Assembly: GCA_023405135.1 (NCBI GenBank)
Contig: JAEXYZ010000062.1
Coordinates: forward strand, 1 to 64,000
Source: Bacillota bacterium
Lineage (GTDB): Bacteria; Bacillota; Bacilli; Bacillales_A; Planococcaceae
Direction: 5' to 3'
DNA length: 64,000 bases
In this document: piece by piece, positions 25,371-34,567 of the stretch
Layout of the letters: each line of letters begins with the position of its first letter
Position numbering within the stretch: the stretch's first letter is position 1
Translations under genes and position numbers: made by a program
The notes under the pieces: generated by a model
The model's input: the letters and a program-made list of their open reading frames with translations, nothing else
Told to the model about the DNA's origin: nothing
Database searches by the model: none

Positions 25371-25461
25371 TACCTTTGTGGCATCGTTGACATTCCATGG
25401 GTGTCGTTAGTAAGGCAACTTCGAGTGCAAGTGCAAAGCTAGATAAAAGAGGAGATTTAAC

Positions 25462-26436
25462 ATGACAATCATAACAACAATAACCATTCTAGCGATTTCA
25501 TTCATCGTTTCTGTGGTTCTTGCTCCAATATTAATCCCAATTCTTCGGCGTTTAAAATTTGGACAGAGCATTCGTGAAGAGGGTCCACAGTCTCATATGA
25601 AAAAGGCTGGTACACCTACAATGGGTGGCATTATATTTTTATTATCGATAATTGCTACAACGGTAATTGTTGGAAATGCTTTCGATTTATTTACCACTCA
25701 GTCAGTTGTAATGTTACTAGTATTAGCTGGATTTGGACTAATCGGATTTTTAGATGATGGAATTAAAGTAATTTTCAAACGTAATTTAGGATTAACTTCA
25801 TTGCAAAAATTAATTGCTCAAATAATTATTTCCATTGCAGCCTTCCTGTTATTACGATTAGGAACATTTGATACATCAATTAATATTCCGTTTACTGAAC
25901 TATCAATTGACTTTGGAATTTTATATGTTGCGTTCTTAATTTTTTGGTTAGTAGGATTTTCCAATGCCGTAAATTTAACAGATGGTTTAGACGGTTTAGT
26001 TGCTGGAACTGCATCCATTGCTTTTACTGCATATGGTGTTATAGCGTTATTTAATGAACAAGCGGATGTTGCATTATTTACTTTTGCCGTTACGGGTGCT
26101 TTATTAGGATTTTTAATCTTTAATGCAAACCCAGCTAAAGTGTTCATGGGTGATACAGGATCTTTAGCTTTAGGTGGATCTTTAGCACTTGTTTCTGTTG
26201 TCGTAAAGGAAGAATTGTTACTATTATTAATCGGTTTAGTTTTTGTTATAGAGACGTTATCGGTTATTTTACAAGTAGGAAGCTTTAAATTACGTGGTAA
26301 ACGTATATTTAAAATGAGCCCAATCCATCATCATTTTGAGTTATCTGGTTGGTCTGAGCGTAAGGTAGTCGGTGTCTTTTGGTCGACAGCATTAGTTGTT
26401 GCATTGATTGCAGTAATAACGGAGGCAATGTTATGA
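25462..26436 (+). CDS. mraY: Phospho-MurNAc-pentapeptide transferase MraY
   Basis: 324 aa polytopic membrane enzyme with about ten helices. It transfers phospho-MurNAc-pentapeptide to undecaprenyl phosphate to form lipid I. Conserved are GTPTMGGIIFLL (about 50-61), the Asp pair in FLDDGIKV (about 96-103), NLTDGLDGLV (about 173-182), NANPAKVFMGDTGSLALGG and PIHHHFEL (about 287-294). AGAGGAG precedes the ATG. Its stop overlaps the murD ATG (ATGA). Confidence 0.96.
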   Translation: MTIITTITILAISFIVSVVLAPILIPILRRLKFGQSIREEGPQSHMKKAGTPTMGGIIFLLSIIATTVIVGNAFDLFTTQSVVMLLVLAGFGLIGFLDDGIKVIFKRNLGLTSLQKLIAQIIISIAAFLLLRLGTFDTSINIPFTELSIDFGILYVAFLIFWLVGFSNAVNLTDGLDGLVAGTASIAFTAYGVIALFNEQADVALFTFAVTGALLGFLIFNANPAKVFMGDTGSLALGGSLALVSVVVKEELLLLLIGLVFVIETLSVILQVGSFKLRGKRIFKMSPIHHHFELSGWSERKVVGVFWSTALVVALIAVITEAML

Positions 26437-27782
26437 TTCAATATTCAAAATTACAACATAAAAAAGTATTAGTACTTGGCTTAGCAAAAAGTGGTGTTGC
26501 AGCAGCAGAGCTCCTACATCAGTTAGGAGCTTTCGTTACGGTTAATGATTCAAAACCATTTGATGAAAATCCTCAAGCACAGCAGCTACTTCAAAAAGGG
26601 ATCACTGTTATATGTGGAAGACATCCAGAGGATTTATTAGATGAAGGTTTTGAATTAATAGTAAAAAATCCTGGTATACCTTATACGAATTCGATAATAG
26701 AGGATGCTTTGAAACGTGAATTACCAGTTATAACAGAGGTAGAGCTTGCTTATTTAGTAAGCGAAGCACCAATTATCGGCATTACTGGTACAAATGGCAA
26801 AACAACAACCACTACATTAATTTATGAAATGTTAAATAAAGCTAATCGTCGACCTTTAATCGCTGGAAATATTGGAACCGTCGCATGCAGTGTTGCTGCT
26901 AATGCAACCTCTGAAAATGTAATAGTGACTGAACTGTCATCGTTTCAGTTAATGGGAACAATTGAATTTAAGCCTAAAATTGCAATTTTAACAAATTTAT
27001 ATGATGCACATTTGGACTACCATGGAACATTTGAACAATATGCAGAGGCGAAATTTGCAATTGCAAAAAATCAAGATGAAACAGATTGGCTAATATATAA
27101 TGCTGAACAAGATGTTGTAAAACAATTTGCTAATCGATCAAATGCTAAAAAGGTGCCATTTAATGCAAATGGACGATCTGAAAGTGGGATAAGTGCTGAT
27201 GACACGACAATTTATTGGCAGGGAGAACCGTATCTAAGTAGAGTAAATATTGCTTTACCAGGGAAGCATAATTTAGAAAATATATTGGCTGCCTTAGCTG
27301 CATGTATACTTTACGGTTGTGAAAAATCAGACATAGAAGTTGTGTTAAAAACTTTTACAGGTGTAAGACATCGTACTCAATTTGTTCGTGAGTGGAATGG
27401 CCGGAAATTTTATAACGATTCTAAAGCAACTAATTGTTTAGCTACTAAAGTGGCCTTAAATGCTTTTCATCAACCAACGATTTTACTTGCTGGAGGACTT
27501 GACCGAGGTCATTCCTTTGAAGAATTGCGTGAATCAATGAAAAATGTTAAAGCTGTCGTAGCATTTGGTGAAACTGGACAACGGTTTATTGAATTTGCAA
27601 AATCTTGCGGTATTGAAAACACAATTCTTGCAAAAGATGTTGAAGATGCAGTAAGACTTGCTGTACCTCTGTCAGAGATTGGCGACATTATATTATTGTC
27701 ACCTGCGTGTGCGAGTTGGGATCAATATAAAAGTTTTGAAATACGTGGAGATTTATTTATAGAGGCAGTAATGGATCTTTAA
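26433..27782 (+). CDS. murD: UDP-N-acetylmuramoyl-L-alanine--D-glutamate ligase MurD
   Basis: 449 aa. It adds D-glutamate to UDP-MurNAc-L-alanine. It has LGLAKSGVAAAELL near the start, the ATP loop GITGTNGKTTTTT (about 115-127), ELSSFQLMG, HLDYHG and the C-terminal-domain HRTQFV and NDSKATN motifs. The true start is ATG 26433, with GGAGG 7 nt upstream inside the mraY end; an open frame from 26379 runs inside mraY and is not used. The coupled overlap with mraY is typical. Confidence 0.95.
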   Translation: MIQYSKLQHKKVLVLGLAKSGVAAAELLHQLGAFVTVNDSKPFDENPQAQQLLQKGITVICGRHPEDLLDEGFELIVKNPGIPYTNSIIEDALKRELPVITEVELAYLVSEAPIIGITGTNGKTTTTTLIYEMLNKANRRPLIAGNIGTVACSVAANATSENVIVTELSSFQLMGTIEFKPKIAILTNLYDAHLDYHGTFEQYAEAKFAIAKNQDETDWLIYNAEQDVVKQFANRSNAKKVPFNANGRSESGISADDTTIYWQGEPYLSRVNIALPGKHNLENILAALAACILYGCEKSDIEVVLKTFTGVRHRTQFVREWNGRKFYNDSKATNCLATKVALNAFHQPTILLAGGLDRGHSFEELRESMKNVKAVVAFGETGQRFIEFAKSCGIENTILAKDVEDAVRLAVPLSEIGDIILLSPACASWDQYKSFEIRGDLFIEAVMDL

Positions 27783-27787
27783 ATCCT

Positions 27788-27820
27788 GTGCTTAGAACAG
27801 AGGAACTTGTTTCTAAGCAC
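27788..27820 (+). other. Stem-loop between murD and spoVE
   Basis: GTGCTTAGAA pairs perfectly with TTCTAAGCAC around a 13-nt loop. CAGAG in the loop can instead pair with CTCTG at 27822-27826, so two exclusive folds are possible. No T-run follows. It could be an internal processing or attenuation structure of the dcw transcript. Confidence 0.45.
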
Positions 27821-27865
27821 ACTCTGTTAGTTGTCTATAGTTATCATGAGGAAAGGATGCCTTAA

Positions 27866-28945
27866 CTGAAATTTACTTATAAAAGGCTATTTATTATCTC
27901 TGCATTCTTGCTATCTACAATTGGGATTATTTTTATTTATTCCGCTGGTACATATTGGAGTTCAATTCATTATGAAGGACAATTACCATTTTATTTAAAG
28001 CAACTTATATATTTAATACTTGCTATTTTTGTCTTTACAGTTGTTGCTAACATGCCAATGTTTACAGTGGAAAAAACGTGGATTTCATTATATGTATTTT
28101 CACTTTTTTTACTCATTTTAGTTTTAATACCTGGTATCGGAATTGTACGTAATGGATCGCAAAGCTGGATTGGCATAGGTCCTTTAACAATTCAACCAGC
28201 GGAATTAGTGAAAATTACTACATTAATGTATTTAAGCTATATGTTAAGTAAGGTGAAAAATGGAGAACGGGTTATTCGTTTTCAACATTTTTTAATTATT
28301 ATTATTCCATGTGCTTTAATAATGCTTCAGCCGGATTTTGGCTCTGTATTTATCTTAGTTGTATCTGCCTTCATCCTACTGTTTATTGCTAAATATCCAA
28401 TTAAGCTATATATCGGTTTTATCGTTCTAGGCGTTATCGGTTTAGTTGGATTAATTGCGTCTGCACCTTATCGATTAAAAAGAATTGAAGCTTTTATAAA
28501 TCCTTGGGCAGATCCACTTGGTAGTGGCTTTCAGGCAGTGCAATCATTATTAGCCATTGGACCGGCAGGAATATTAGGTCATGGGTTTCAAGAAAGTCGC
28601 CAAAAGTTTTTATATTTACCAGAACCTCAAAATGATTTTATTTTTTCAATTATTTTAGAGGAAATTGGTTTTTTAGGGGGATGTGTTGTATTAATTCTTT
28701 TTGCACTTTTCATTTACTCTGGTTTTGGACTTGCATTGCAAACTACAAAAAGCTCTGATTTTTATGCAATATCTGCTTTAGTTACGATGGTTGGATTTCA
28801 AGCAGCTTTAAATATAGGTGTAGTCATTGGTTTAATTCCAGTAACAGGTGTTACATTGCCCTTTATTAGTTATGGTGGAACATCATTATTAATCATTTGG
28901 TTTATTGTGGCAATTGTTGTTAGCTTTTCAAATCGAACCGATTAA
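27866..28945 (+). CDS. spoVE: SpoVE/FtsW-type SEDS peptidoglycan polymerase, non-standard start
   Basis: About 359 aa SEDS-family membrane protein with roughly ten helices. IYSAGTYWSS, NGSQSWIGIGPLTIQPAELVKI, PDFGS and FISYGGTSLL are typical of FtsW/SpoVE. Its place after murD corresponds to B. subtilis spoVE, the cortex glycosyltransferase partnered with SpoVD. The start is a problem. The ATG at 27857, close behind GAGGAAAGG, is followed by CCT and an in-frame TAA. The next in-frame codon, CTG at 27866, is 8 nt from AAAGGA and restores a normal cytoplasmic tail and first helix. A TTG at 27908 would cut the first helix. I annotate from the CTG. murG and murB, which follow spoVE in B. subtilis, are absent. 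Confidence 0.82.
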   Translation: MKFTYKRLFIISAFLLSTIGIIFIYSAGTYWSSIHYEGQLPFYLKQLIYLILAIFVFTVVANMPMFTVEKTWISLYVFSLFLLILVLIPGIGIVRNGSQSWIGIGPLTIQPAELVKITTLMYLSYMLSKVKNGERVIRFQHFLIIIIPCALIMLQPDFGSVFILVVSAFILLFIAKYPIKLYIGFIVLGVIGLVGLIASAPYRLKRIEAFINPWADPLGSGFQAVQSLLAIGPAGILGHGFQESRQKFLYLPEPQNDFIFSIILEEIGFLGGCVVLILFALFIYSGFGLALQTTKSSDFYAISALVTMVGFQAALNIGVVIGLIPVTGVTLPFISYGGTSLLIIWFIVAIVVSFSNRTD

Positions 28946-29150
28946 CTTCGAGCTTTAAAAATAATAGCATGCAACTTACAACTGCTCTCGTATCCCATTG
29001 GGCTTGCCAAAAGGTTGAAGTTGAAAAATGTTAGTCGAGACAGATAGAGAGCTTTTAATTTAGAAAAATTGAATGTTACGTGGGTGTTACATGAGGTGGC
29101 GTGCAACTAAAAGCACTTTGGGTTTTACAGAAGAAAGGAGGAGTAAAAAT

Positions 29151-29993
29151 ATGGATAAAGTAATAGACATCGAAGAACGTATACCTACATTGAGAGAAAA
29201 AAGAAGAAGAAGAACCAATTTTAAATTTATCGCATTATTATTGTTGTTTTTCCTTACACTATTTTTACTCCTTTATTTTCAATCACCTTATAGCGATATA
29301 AAAAAAATAAACATCATGGGCTCTAAGCTTGTTAATGAAGAAGTTTATTTGCAAAAATCAGAATTGAAAATTGGCAACTCGATGTGGGGATTTAAAGTGA
29401 ATGATATTGAGAATAAGCTTCGACAACAACAATGGGTAAAAGACGTTCAAGTAACAAGAAAATGGCTAACAACAGTAGAAATTAATGTGGAAGAATGGCA
29501 GAAAGTTGCTTATATTTCAGTTGATAATGAATTTTATCCAATGCTTGAGAACGGTGAGATGTTTAAACAGGCAAGTACGATGGAGCCTGTTGATGCACCT
29601 TTATTTTTACAATTTGAAGATGAGCAATTGAGAAAAAAATTATTAAAAGAACTAGCAAAGCTTGATCCTACTGTATTAGCATTAATCTCTCAAATAAATG
29701 CCACTCCTTCAAGTGCAGACCCATATTCTATTACGCTTTTCATGAATGATGGCTATGAGGTTAGAGCAGAAATTACGTCACTCGCGGACAAACTCAAATA
29801 TTATCCTTCCATTGTCGCTCAGATAGAAAGTGCTGGTGGATATGAAAAAGGCATTATTGATATTGAAGTAGGTTCTTATTATAGATCGTATAGTGATGAA
29901 TACACAAAATTAAATATACCTGTTGATGAAATGGAAACTGACAGCGAAGTAGAACAGGAAGTGATGGCTGATGAAGAAACCATTTCCCAATAA
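29151..29993 (+). CDS. divIB: Cell division protein DivIB/FtsQ
   Basis: 280 aa bitopic protein. A basic cytoplasmic tail (REKRRRRTNFKF) precedes one membrane helix (about 27-43), a POTRA domain starting SDIKKINIMGSKLVNEE, and a beta domain with WQKVAYISVDNEFYPMLENGEMF. DivIB stabilises FtsL and DivIC in the divisome. The ATG at 29151 follows AGGAGG by 9 nt; the longer frame from 29073 is not needed. The acidic C-terminal tail is overlapped by the ylxW start (23 nt). Confidence 0.92.
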   Translation: MDKVIDIEERIPTLREKRRRRTNFKFIALLLLFFLTLFLLLYFQSPYSDIKKINIMGSKLVNEEVYLQKSELKIGNSMWGFKVNDIENKLRQQQWVKDVQVTRKWLTTVEINVEEWQKVAYISVDNEFYPMLENGEMFKQASTMEPVDAPLFLQFEDEQLRKKLLKELAKLDPTVLALISQINATPSSADPYSITLFMNDGYEVRAEITSLADKLKYYPSIVAQIESAGGYEKGIIDIEVGSYYRSYSDEYTKLNIPVDEMETDSEVEQEVMADEETISQ

Positions 29994-30687
29994 AACGAAT
30001 AAATTTACGAGGAAACATTTCATCATTTTAATTGTTTGTATTGTTACAGGATTTATTATTGGCTATTCATATAATCTTACGAAAGATGAAGAAAAGATAA
30101 ATAGCTCTTACTTGGATCAAGAAGAATCATATCGAGAAGATTTAATTGACCAAAAAGAAAGGAATAAAGAGTTAACTGAAGAACTAAATAATTTACAAAT
30201 TCGAATTCGAGAATTTGAAAAGTCTTTTGCAGAAAATAAAGATGAATATGAGCATTTGCTTAATGAAGCGGAAAAGCTGAGATTAATGATTGGTGAAATA
30301 CCTTCACAAGGACAAGGTGTACGAGTCACTTTAAAAGATGGTGAATATAATCCTAACTCTACTAATCCAAATGAGTATATCGTTCATGAAAGCCATGTTT
30401 TATCAGTCATAAATGAATTGAAAATTTCTGGTGCAGAAGCTATTTCAATTAATGGACAAAGATTAAAATCGAATTCATATATCAGGTGTAATGGACCTGT
30501 TATAACAATTGATGGTAGGCAATTTCCAGCTCCCTTTGTAATAGAAGCTGTAGGTGACTCTAAATCATTAGTTGCATCAATGAAAATTGTTGGAGGAATT
30601 TTTGACCAATTATTAAATGACCGAATCGTTGTTACAATTGAAGAAAGTGACCTTATTCAAATGCCTTCTATAAATGATGAATCATAA
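29971..30687 (+). CDS. ylxW: DUF881 family protein YlxW
   Basis: 238 aa with one N-terminal membrane helix (about 13-31), a coiled coil (about 45-105) rich in Glu and Lys, and a C-terminal DUF881 domain with GVRVTLKD, NELKISGAEAISINGQRL and RCNGPVITIDG. It sits between divIB and ftsA like ylxW of B. subtilis. DUF881 proteins are thought to work at the division or cell-wall site, but the role is not established. Its start overlaps the end of divIB. Confidence 0.87.
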   Translation: MKKPFPNKTNKFTRKHFIILIVCIVTGFIIGYSYNLTKDEEKINSSYLDQEESYREDLIDQKERNKELTEELNNLQIRIREFEKSFAENKDEYEHLLNEAEKLRLMIGEIPSQGQGVRVTLKDGEYNPNSTNPNEYIVHESHVLSVINELKISGAEAISINGQRLKSNSYIRCNGPVITIDGRQFPAPFVIEAVGDSKSLVASMKIVGGIFDQLLNDRIVVTIEESDLIQMPSINDES

Positions 30688-30738
30688 ATTATTCGCGGAA
30701 CTTGCTAATAAATTATAGAACCGTTTGGGAGTGTTACA

Positions 30739-31458
30739 ATGAATAAAGAAATAGTTACACGAATAACAATTGTATCAACTATTGTAGGGTTCATGATAGC
30801 TGTTCAATATAATACAATTCAGCAACCAACAACAAGGGATACTCGAGATATATGGGAAATACGTCAAGAGTTATCTGAAGAAAAAAAGCGACATTCAGAA
30901 TTGCTCTCAGAAATATCTAACTTAAATAAAATTGTTAGGGAATATGAAAATAATGATACTGAAAGTCAAGCCCAATTATTAAAGAATACAGTGAATGATT
31001 TAAAACGGCAAACAGGGATTAGTTCCGTTTCTGGGCCTGGTGTTATTTTAAATATTAGCCCAGCAATGGAATTAATTGAGTTTGGCTATACAATAAAACC
31101 TATTTCACCTGATTTATTAATTCGATTAGTAAATGAAATTTATCGCTACAACGGTTTATTTGTTGAAATTGGTGGACAACGAGTTATTCATACAACAGCG
31201 ATCCGTGATATCAATGGTGCTACGACTGTAAACGGTGTTCCAATAGACGGTTCAAATGTTGAAATAAGAGTCATTACGAATAGTCTAGAAAATGCTGAAA
31301 AACTATATAGTTACCTATATGCATCAACATTTCGAGATGACTTTTACCTTGATAATTTAAATTTAGTCATTAATGAAGCTCAATCATATTTAACGATAGG
31401 TGAGTATGATGGTGAACTAACAAATACTTACTTAGTTGAAAACAGTGAAGGGGATTAG
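30739..31458 (+). CDS. ylxX: DUF881 family protein YlxX
   Basis: 239 aa paralogue of the preceding protein. It has an N-terminal membrane helix (about 6-22), a coiled coil (about 40-95), and a DUF881 domain (GVILNISPAMELIEF, GLFVEIGGQRVIHTTAIRDI, GATTVNGVPI). As in B. subtilis, two DUF881 genes lie in tandem before sbp, which suggests they act together. GGGAG precedes the ATG. It ends 3 nt before sbp. Confidence 0.87.
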   Translation: MNKEIVTRITIVSTIVGFMIAVQYNTIQQPTTRDTRDIWEIRQELSEEKKRHSELLSEISNLNKIVREYENNDTESQAQLLKNTVNDLKRQTGISSVSGPGVILNISPAMELIEFGYTIKPISPDLLIRLVNEIYRYNGLFVEIGGQRVIHTTAIRDINGATTVNGVPIDGSNVEIRVITNSLENAEKLYSYLYASTFRDDFYLDNLNLVINEAQSYLTIGEYDGELTNTYLVENSEGD

Positions 31459-31461
31459 AGT

Positions 31462-31830
31462 ATGTGGTTACCATTACTTGGATTGCTATTAGGACTCACA
31501 TTTGGACTATTAACCGATATTCAAATTCCAGCAGTTTATGAGCATTATTTATCAATTGCCGTGCTGGCTGCGCTCGATACAATTTTTGGTGGAATAAGAG
31601 CAAATTTACAACAAGTATATGATGATAAAGTTTTTGTTTCAGGCTTTTTCTTCAATATTGCATTAGCTGCCGCATTAGCATTTTTAGGAGTTCATTTAGG
31701 TGTTGACCTTTATTTAGCAGCAATTTTTGCTTTTGGTGTTCGACTTTTCCAAAATATAGCTGTCATTCGACGTATTTTGATAACAAAATGGGAAGAGAGA
31801 CATATAAAAAAGGATGAAAATACAGTATAA
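31462..31830 (+). CDS. sbp: Small basic protein Sbp (DUF1290)
   Basis: 122 aa membrane protein with three hydrophobic segments (about 1-17, 28-40 and 50-95) and a lysine-rich cytoplasmic tail (KWEERHIKKDE). It has the DUF1290 pattern WLPLLGLLLGLTFGLLTD and LDTIFGGIRANLQQ. Despite the family name, only the tail here is basic. Its position between ylxX and ftsA is conserved. Function unknown. Confidence 0.88.
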   Translation: MWLPLLGLLLGLTFGLLTDIQIPAVYEHYLSIAVLAALDTIFGGIRANLQQVYDDKVFVSGFFFNIALAAALAFLGVHLGVDLYLAAIFAFGVRLFQNIAVIRRILITKWEERHIKKDENTV

Positions 31831-31927
31831 TAGCTGTAAAATTGTATAGTATACATTGATTTACTTAGACAATAGCTAGAAATTACAATAGAATAATAAT
31901 AGGAGTAATCGAAGGAGGTGCGGTAAA

Positions 31928-33217
31928 GTGAATCATCAAGATACTTACATTTCACTTGATATAGGATCTTCTTCTATCAAGGTTTTGATAGGAGATATAA
32001 CAGACAATCAATTACATGTCATCGGTGTCGGAAATGTTAAATCAAATGGAATTCGAAAAGGCGCGATTGTTGATATAGATGCAACCGTACAATCAATTAA
32101 AAAAGCAGTGGAACAAGCTGAAAGAATGACTGGAATAAAAATTGACGAAGTAGTGTTAGGCATACCTGCAAATCAAACTACTCTTCAACCTGTAAAAGGG
32201 GTTGTTGCTGTAAATAGTGAAAACCGCGAAATTACTGATGAAGATCTAGAAAGAGTTATTGAGTCCGCACAAGTAATGTCGATACCACCTGAACGAGAGC
32301 TTGTAAATTTAATTCCACGTCAATTTATTGTTGATAACTTAGATGAAATTAAAGATCCTCGTGGGATGATTGGTATTCGTTTAGAAATGGATGCAACGAT
32401 GATCACAACATCTAAAACATTAGTTCATAATGTTTTAAGATGTGTTGAACGTGCAGGATTACAAATAAGAGAAATTTACTTACAACCTTTAGCAGCTGGA
32501 TTTTTTGCATTAACTGAGGATGAGAAAAACCAAGGTACAGCCTTTATCGATTTAGGAGGCGGTTCAACTACTATCGCAGTTTTTGAAGATGGTTTATTGA
32601 CACGTACAGGAGTTATTCCAGTTGGTGGCGAACATATAACGAAAGATTTATCTATAGTATTAAAAACCCCTACGGAACAAGCCGAAATAATAAAAAAGCA
32701 GTTTGGACATGCATTTTTTGATGATGCCTCTGATGATGAAGTGTTTGAAGTACCTGTTTCAGGAACTGATACAATGGATCAATATAGTCAAAAATATATT
32801 GCAGAAATCATTGGTGTTCGTTTAGAAGAATTGTTTGAACTAATTTTAGATGAGTTAGCTCGCTTAGGGGTGCGTGATTTACCTGGTGGAGTAGTCCTTA
32901 CAGGTGGTGTTGCTCAATTAGAAGGAATTGCCCAATTGGCAAGACAAACTATGCAAACACGTGTAAGAATTTATACTCCTGACTATATAGGTGTCCGTGA
33001 GCCGGCTTATACAACTGCTGTTGGTTTAATACGCTATGCCCATTTAGAGGATGAATTTTACGGTAGAAGTGCAAATCAAACACCTGTTTATGCAACAATT
33101 GGAGCAGGGACAACTCCTCCTAAAAAACAATCTAATGTGTCAGAACGAGATATTAACAGTAATAAAACAAGCGTAATTAACAAAGCTAAGAAACTATTTG
33201 ATAAGTTTTTTGAATAA
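31928..33217 (+). CDS. ftsA: Cell division protein FtsA
   Basis: 429 aa actin-fold ATPase that tethers FtsZ to the membrane. It shows SLDIGSSSIKVLIGD at the start, the 1C subdomain, FIDLGGGSTTIAVF (about 207-220) and VLTGGVAQLEGI (about 322-333). The C-terminal amphipathic helix KKLFDKFFE provides the membrane target. The start is a GTG at 31928 after AAGGAGGTG. It is followed after 32 nt by ftsZ, the universal pair. Confidence 0.95.
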   Translation: MNHQDTYISLDIGSSSIKVLIGDITDNQLHVIGVGNVKSNGIRKGAIVDIDATVQSIKKAVEQAERMTGIKIDEVVLGIPANQTTLQPVKGVVAVNSENREITDEDLERVIESAQVMSIPPERELVNLIPRQFIVDNLDEIKDPRGMIGIRLEMDATMITTSKTLVHNVLRCVERAGLQIREIYLQPLAAGFFALTEDEKNQGTAFIDLGGGSTTIAVFEDGLLTRTGVIPVGGEHITKDLSIVLKTPTEQAEIIKKQFGHAFFDDASDDEVFEVPVSGTDTMDQYSQKYIAEIIGVRLEELFELILDELARLGVRDLPGGVVLTGGVAQLEGIAQLARQTMQTRVRIYTPDYIGVREPAYTTAVGLIRYAHLEDEFYGRSANQTPVYATIGAGTTPPKKQSNVSERDINSNKTSVINKAKKLFDKFFE

Positions 33218-33249
33218 TTTTCGAGACTAGTGTGGCAGGAGGAGAAACT

Positions 33250-34401
33250 ATGTTAGAATTTGATACGAGTATAGACCAGCTAGCTAACATTAAAGTAATT
33301 GGCGTTGGCGGTGGTGGTAATAACGCAGTAAATAGAATGATTGAACATGGCGTACAAGGTGTTGACTTTATCGCTGTTAATACAGACGCACAGGCTTTAA
33401 ATCTATCAAAAGCCGAATATAAATTACAGATTGGTAATAAATTAACTCGCGGACTTGGCGCAGGTGCTAATCCGGAAGTGGGAAAAAAGGCTGCTGAAGA
33501 AAGTCGAGAGCAAATAGAAGAAGTTCTTCGTGGAGCAGATATGGTATTCGTTACTGCTGGTATGGGCGGTGGTACTGGTACAGGTGCTGCACCAGTTATT
33601 GCTACTATTGCTCGTGAATTAGGAGCATTAACAGTTGGAGTTGTAACTCGTCCGTTTTCTTTTGAAGGCCGTAAACGTCAAACACAAGCTATTGGTGGTA
33701 TTGCAGCCATGAAGGAAGCTGTAGATACACTGATTGTAATTCCGAATGATAAGCTTTTACAAATCGTTGATAAAAGTACACCAATGCTTGAGGCATTCCG
33801 TGAAGCTGATAACGTATTGCGTCAAGGTGTACAAGGTATTTCGGATTTAATTGCTACACCTGGACTTATTAACTTGGACTTTGCAGACGTTAAAACGATT
33901 ATGTCTGATAAAGGTTCTGCATTAATGGGTATTGGTATTGCAACAGGTGAAAACCGTGCGACAGAAGCGGCTAAAAAAGCGATTTCAAGTCCACTACTTG
34001 AAACGTCCATTGATGGTGCAAAAGGTGTTATTATGAATATTACTGGTGGAACGAACTTAAGTTTATTTGAAGTTCAAGAAGCTGCAGATATTGTTGCATC
34101 TGCTTCTGACGAAGAAGTAAATATGATTTTCGGTTCTGTAATCAATGAAAACTTAAATGATGAAATTATTGTAACGGTTATTGCAACAGGATTCTCTGAT
34201 GATGTTATACAACAACGTCCTCAAAATACGCGACCAATGGGAAATGCACGCAATACTAATACACAAACGCAACAACAACCATCTCCAATTCGTGAACGCG
34301 TACAAGAACAACCGGTACAACAGCAAGAACCACAACGTCAGGTTCAACAAGAAGATATGTTAGACATTCCAACATTCTTACGTAACCGTCGCAACCGTTA
34401 A
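33250..34401 (+). CDS. ftsZ: Cell division GTPase FtsZ
   Basis: 383 aa tubulin-like GTPase that forms the Z-ring. VIGVGGGGNNAVNRMI (about 14-29), the signature GGGTGTGAAPVIA (about 104-116), NLDFADVKTIM, a Gln-rich linker (about 320-370) and the C-terminal peptide DIPTFLRNRRNR, which binds FtsA and SepF, are all present. GGAGGAG lies before the ATG at 33250; the longer frame from 33232 includes the ribosome site. A terminator follows. Confidence 0.97.
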   Translation: MLEFDTSIDQLANIKVIGVGGGGNNAVNRMIEHGVQGVDFIAVNTDAQALNLSKAEYKLQIGNKLTRGLGAGANPEVGKKAAEESREQIEEVLRGADMVFVTAGMGGGTGTGAAPVIATIARELGALTVGVVTRPFSFEGRKRQTQAIGGIAAMKEAVDTLIVIPNDKLLQIVDKSTPMLEAFREADNVLRQGVQGISDLIATPGLINLDFADVKTIMSDKGSALMGIGIATGENRATEAAKKAISSPLLETSIDGAKGVIMNITGGTNLSLFEVQEAADIVASASDEEVNMIFGSVINENLNDEIIVTVIATGFSDDVIQQRPQNTRPMGNARNTNTQTQQQPSPIRERVQEQPVQQQEPQRQVQQEDMLDIPTFLRNRRNR

Positions 34402-34431
34402 TCAAAATTCGAATACATTCGACATAAGCAG

Positions 34432-34468
34432 ACTGCTCATTCTATATATAGAAATGGGCAGTTTTTTT
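34432..34468 (+). terminator. Intrinsic terminator after ftsZ
   Basis: ACTGCTCATT pairs with AATGGGCAGT (one G-U); the loop contains the self-complementary CTATATATAG. A run of seven T follows. It ends the dcw transcript. Confidence 0.82.
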
Positions 34469-34567
34469 GTTGTTCTCCAGCCTTATATTGAGAACAAACA
34501 GCTAGTTGAATTTTAGACAGATATACTATATTTCTTGTACAATTTTCAGTAGTTAAACAAATTTTAG

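Noticed and set aside
25198..25442. Two overlapping short plus-strand frames (70 and 67 codons) in the spoVD-mraY gap
   Set aside because: They are produced by the 32-bp repeat, lack ribosome sites and encode repeated peptides with no family resemblance.
26379..26432. Longer N-terminus for MurD
   Set aside because: This part lies inside mraY; the ATG at 26433 has GGAGG at 7 nt and gives the family start.
29073..29150. 26-residue N-terminal extension of DivIB
   Set aside because: No ribosome site at 29073, while AGGAGG stands 9 nt before the ATG at 29151.
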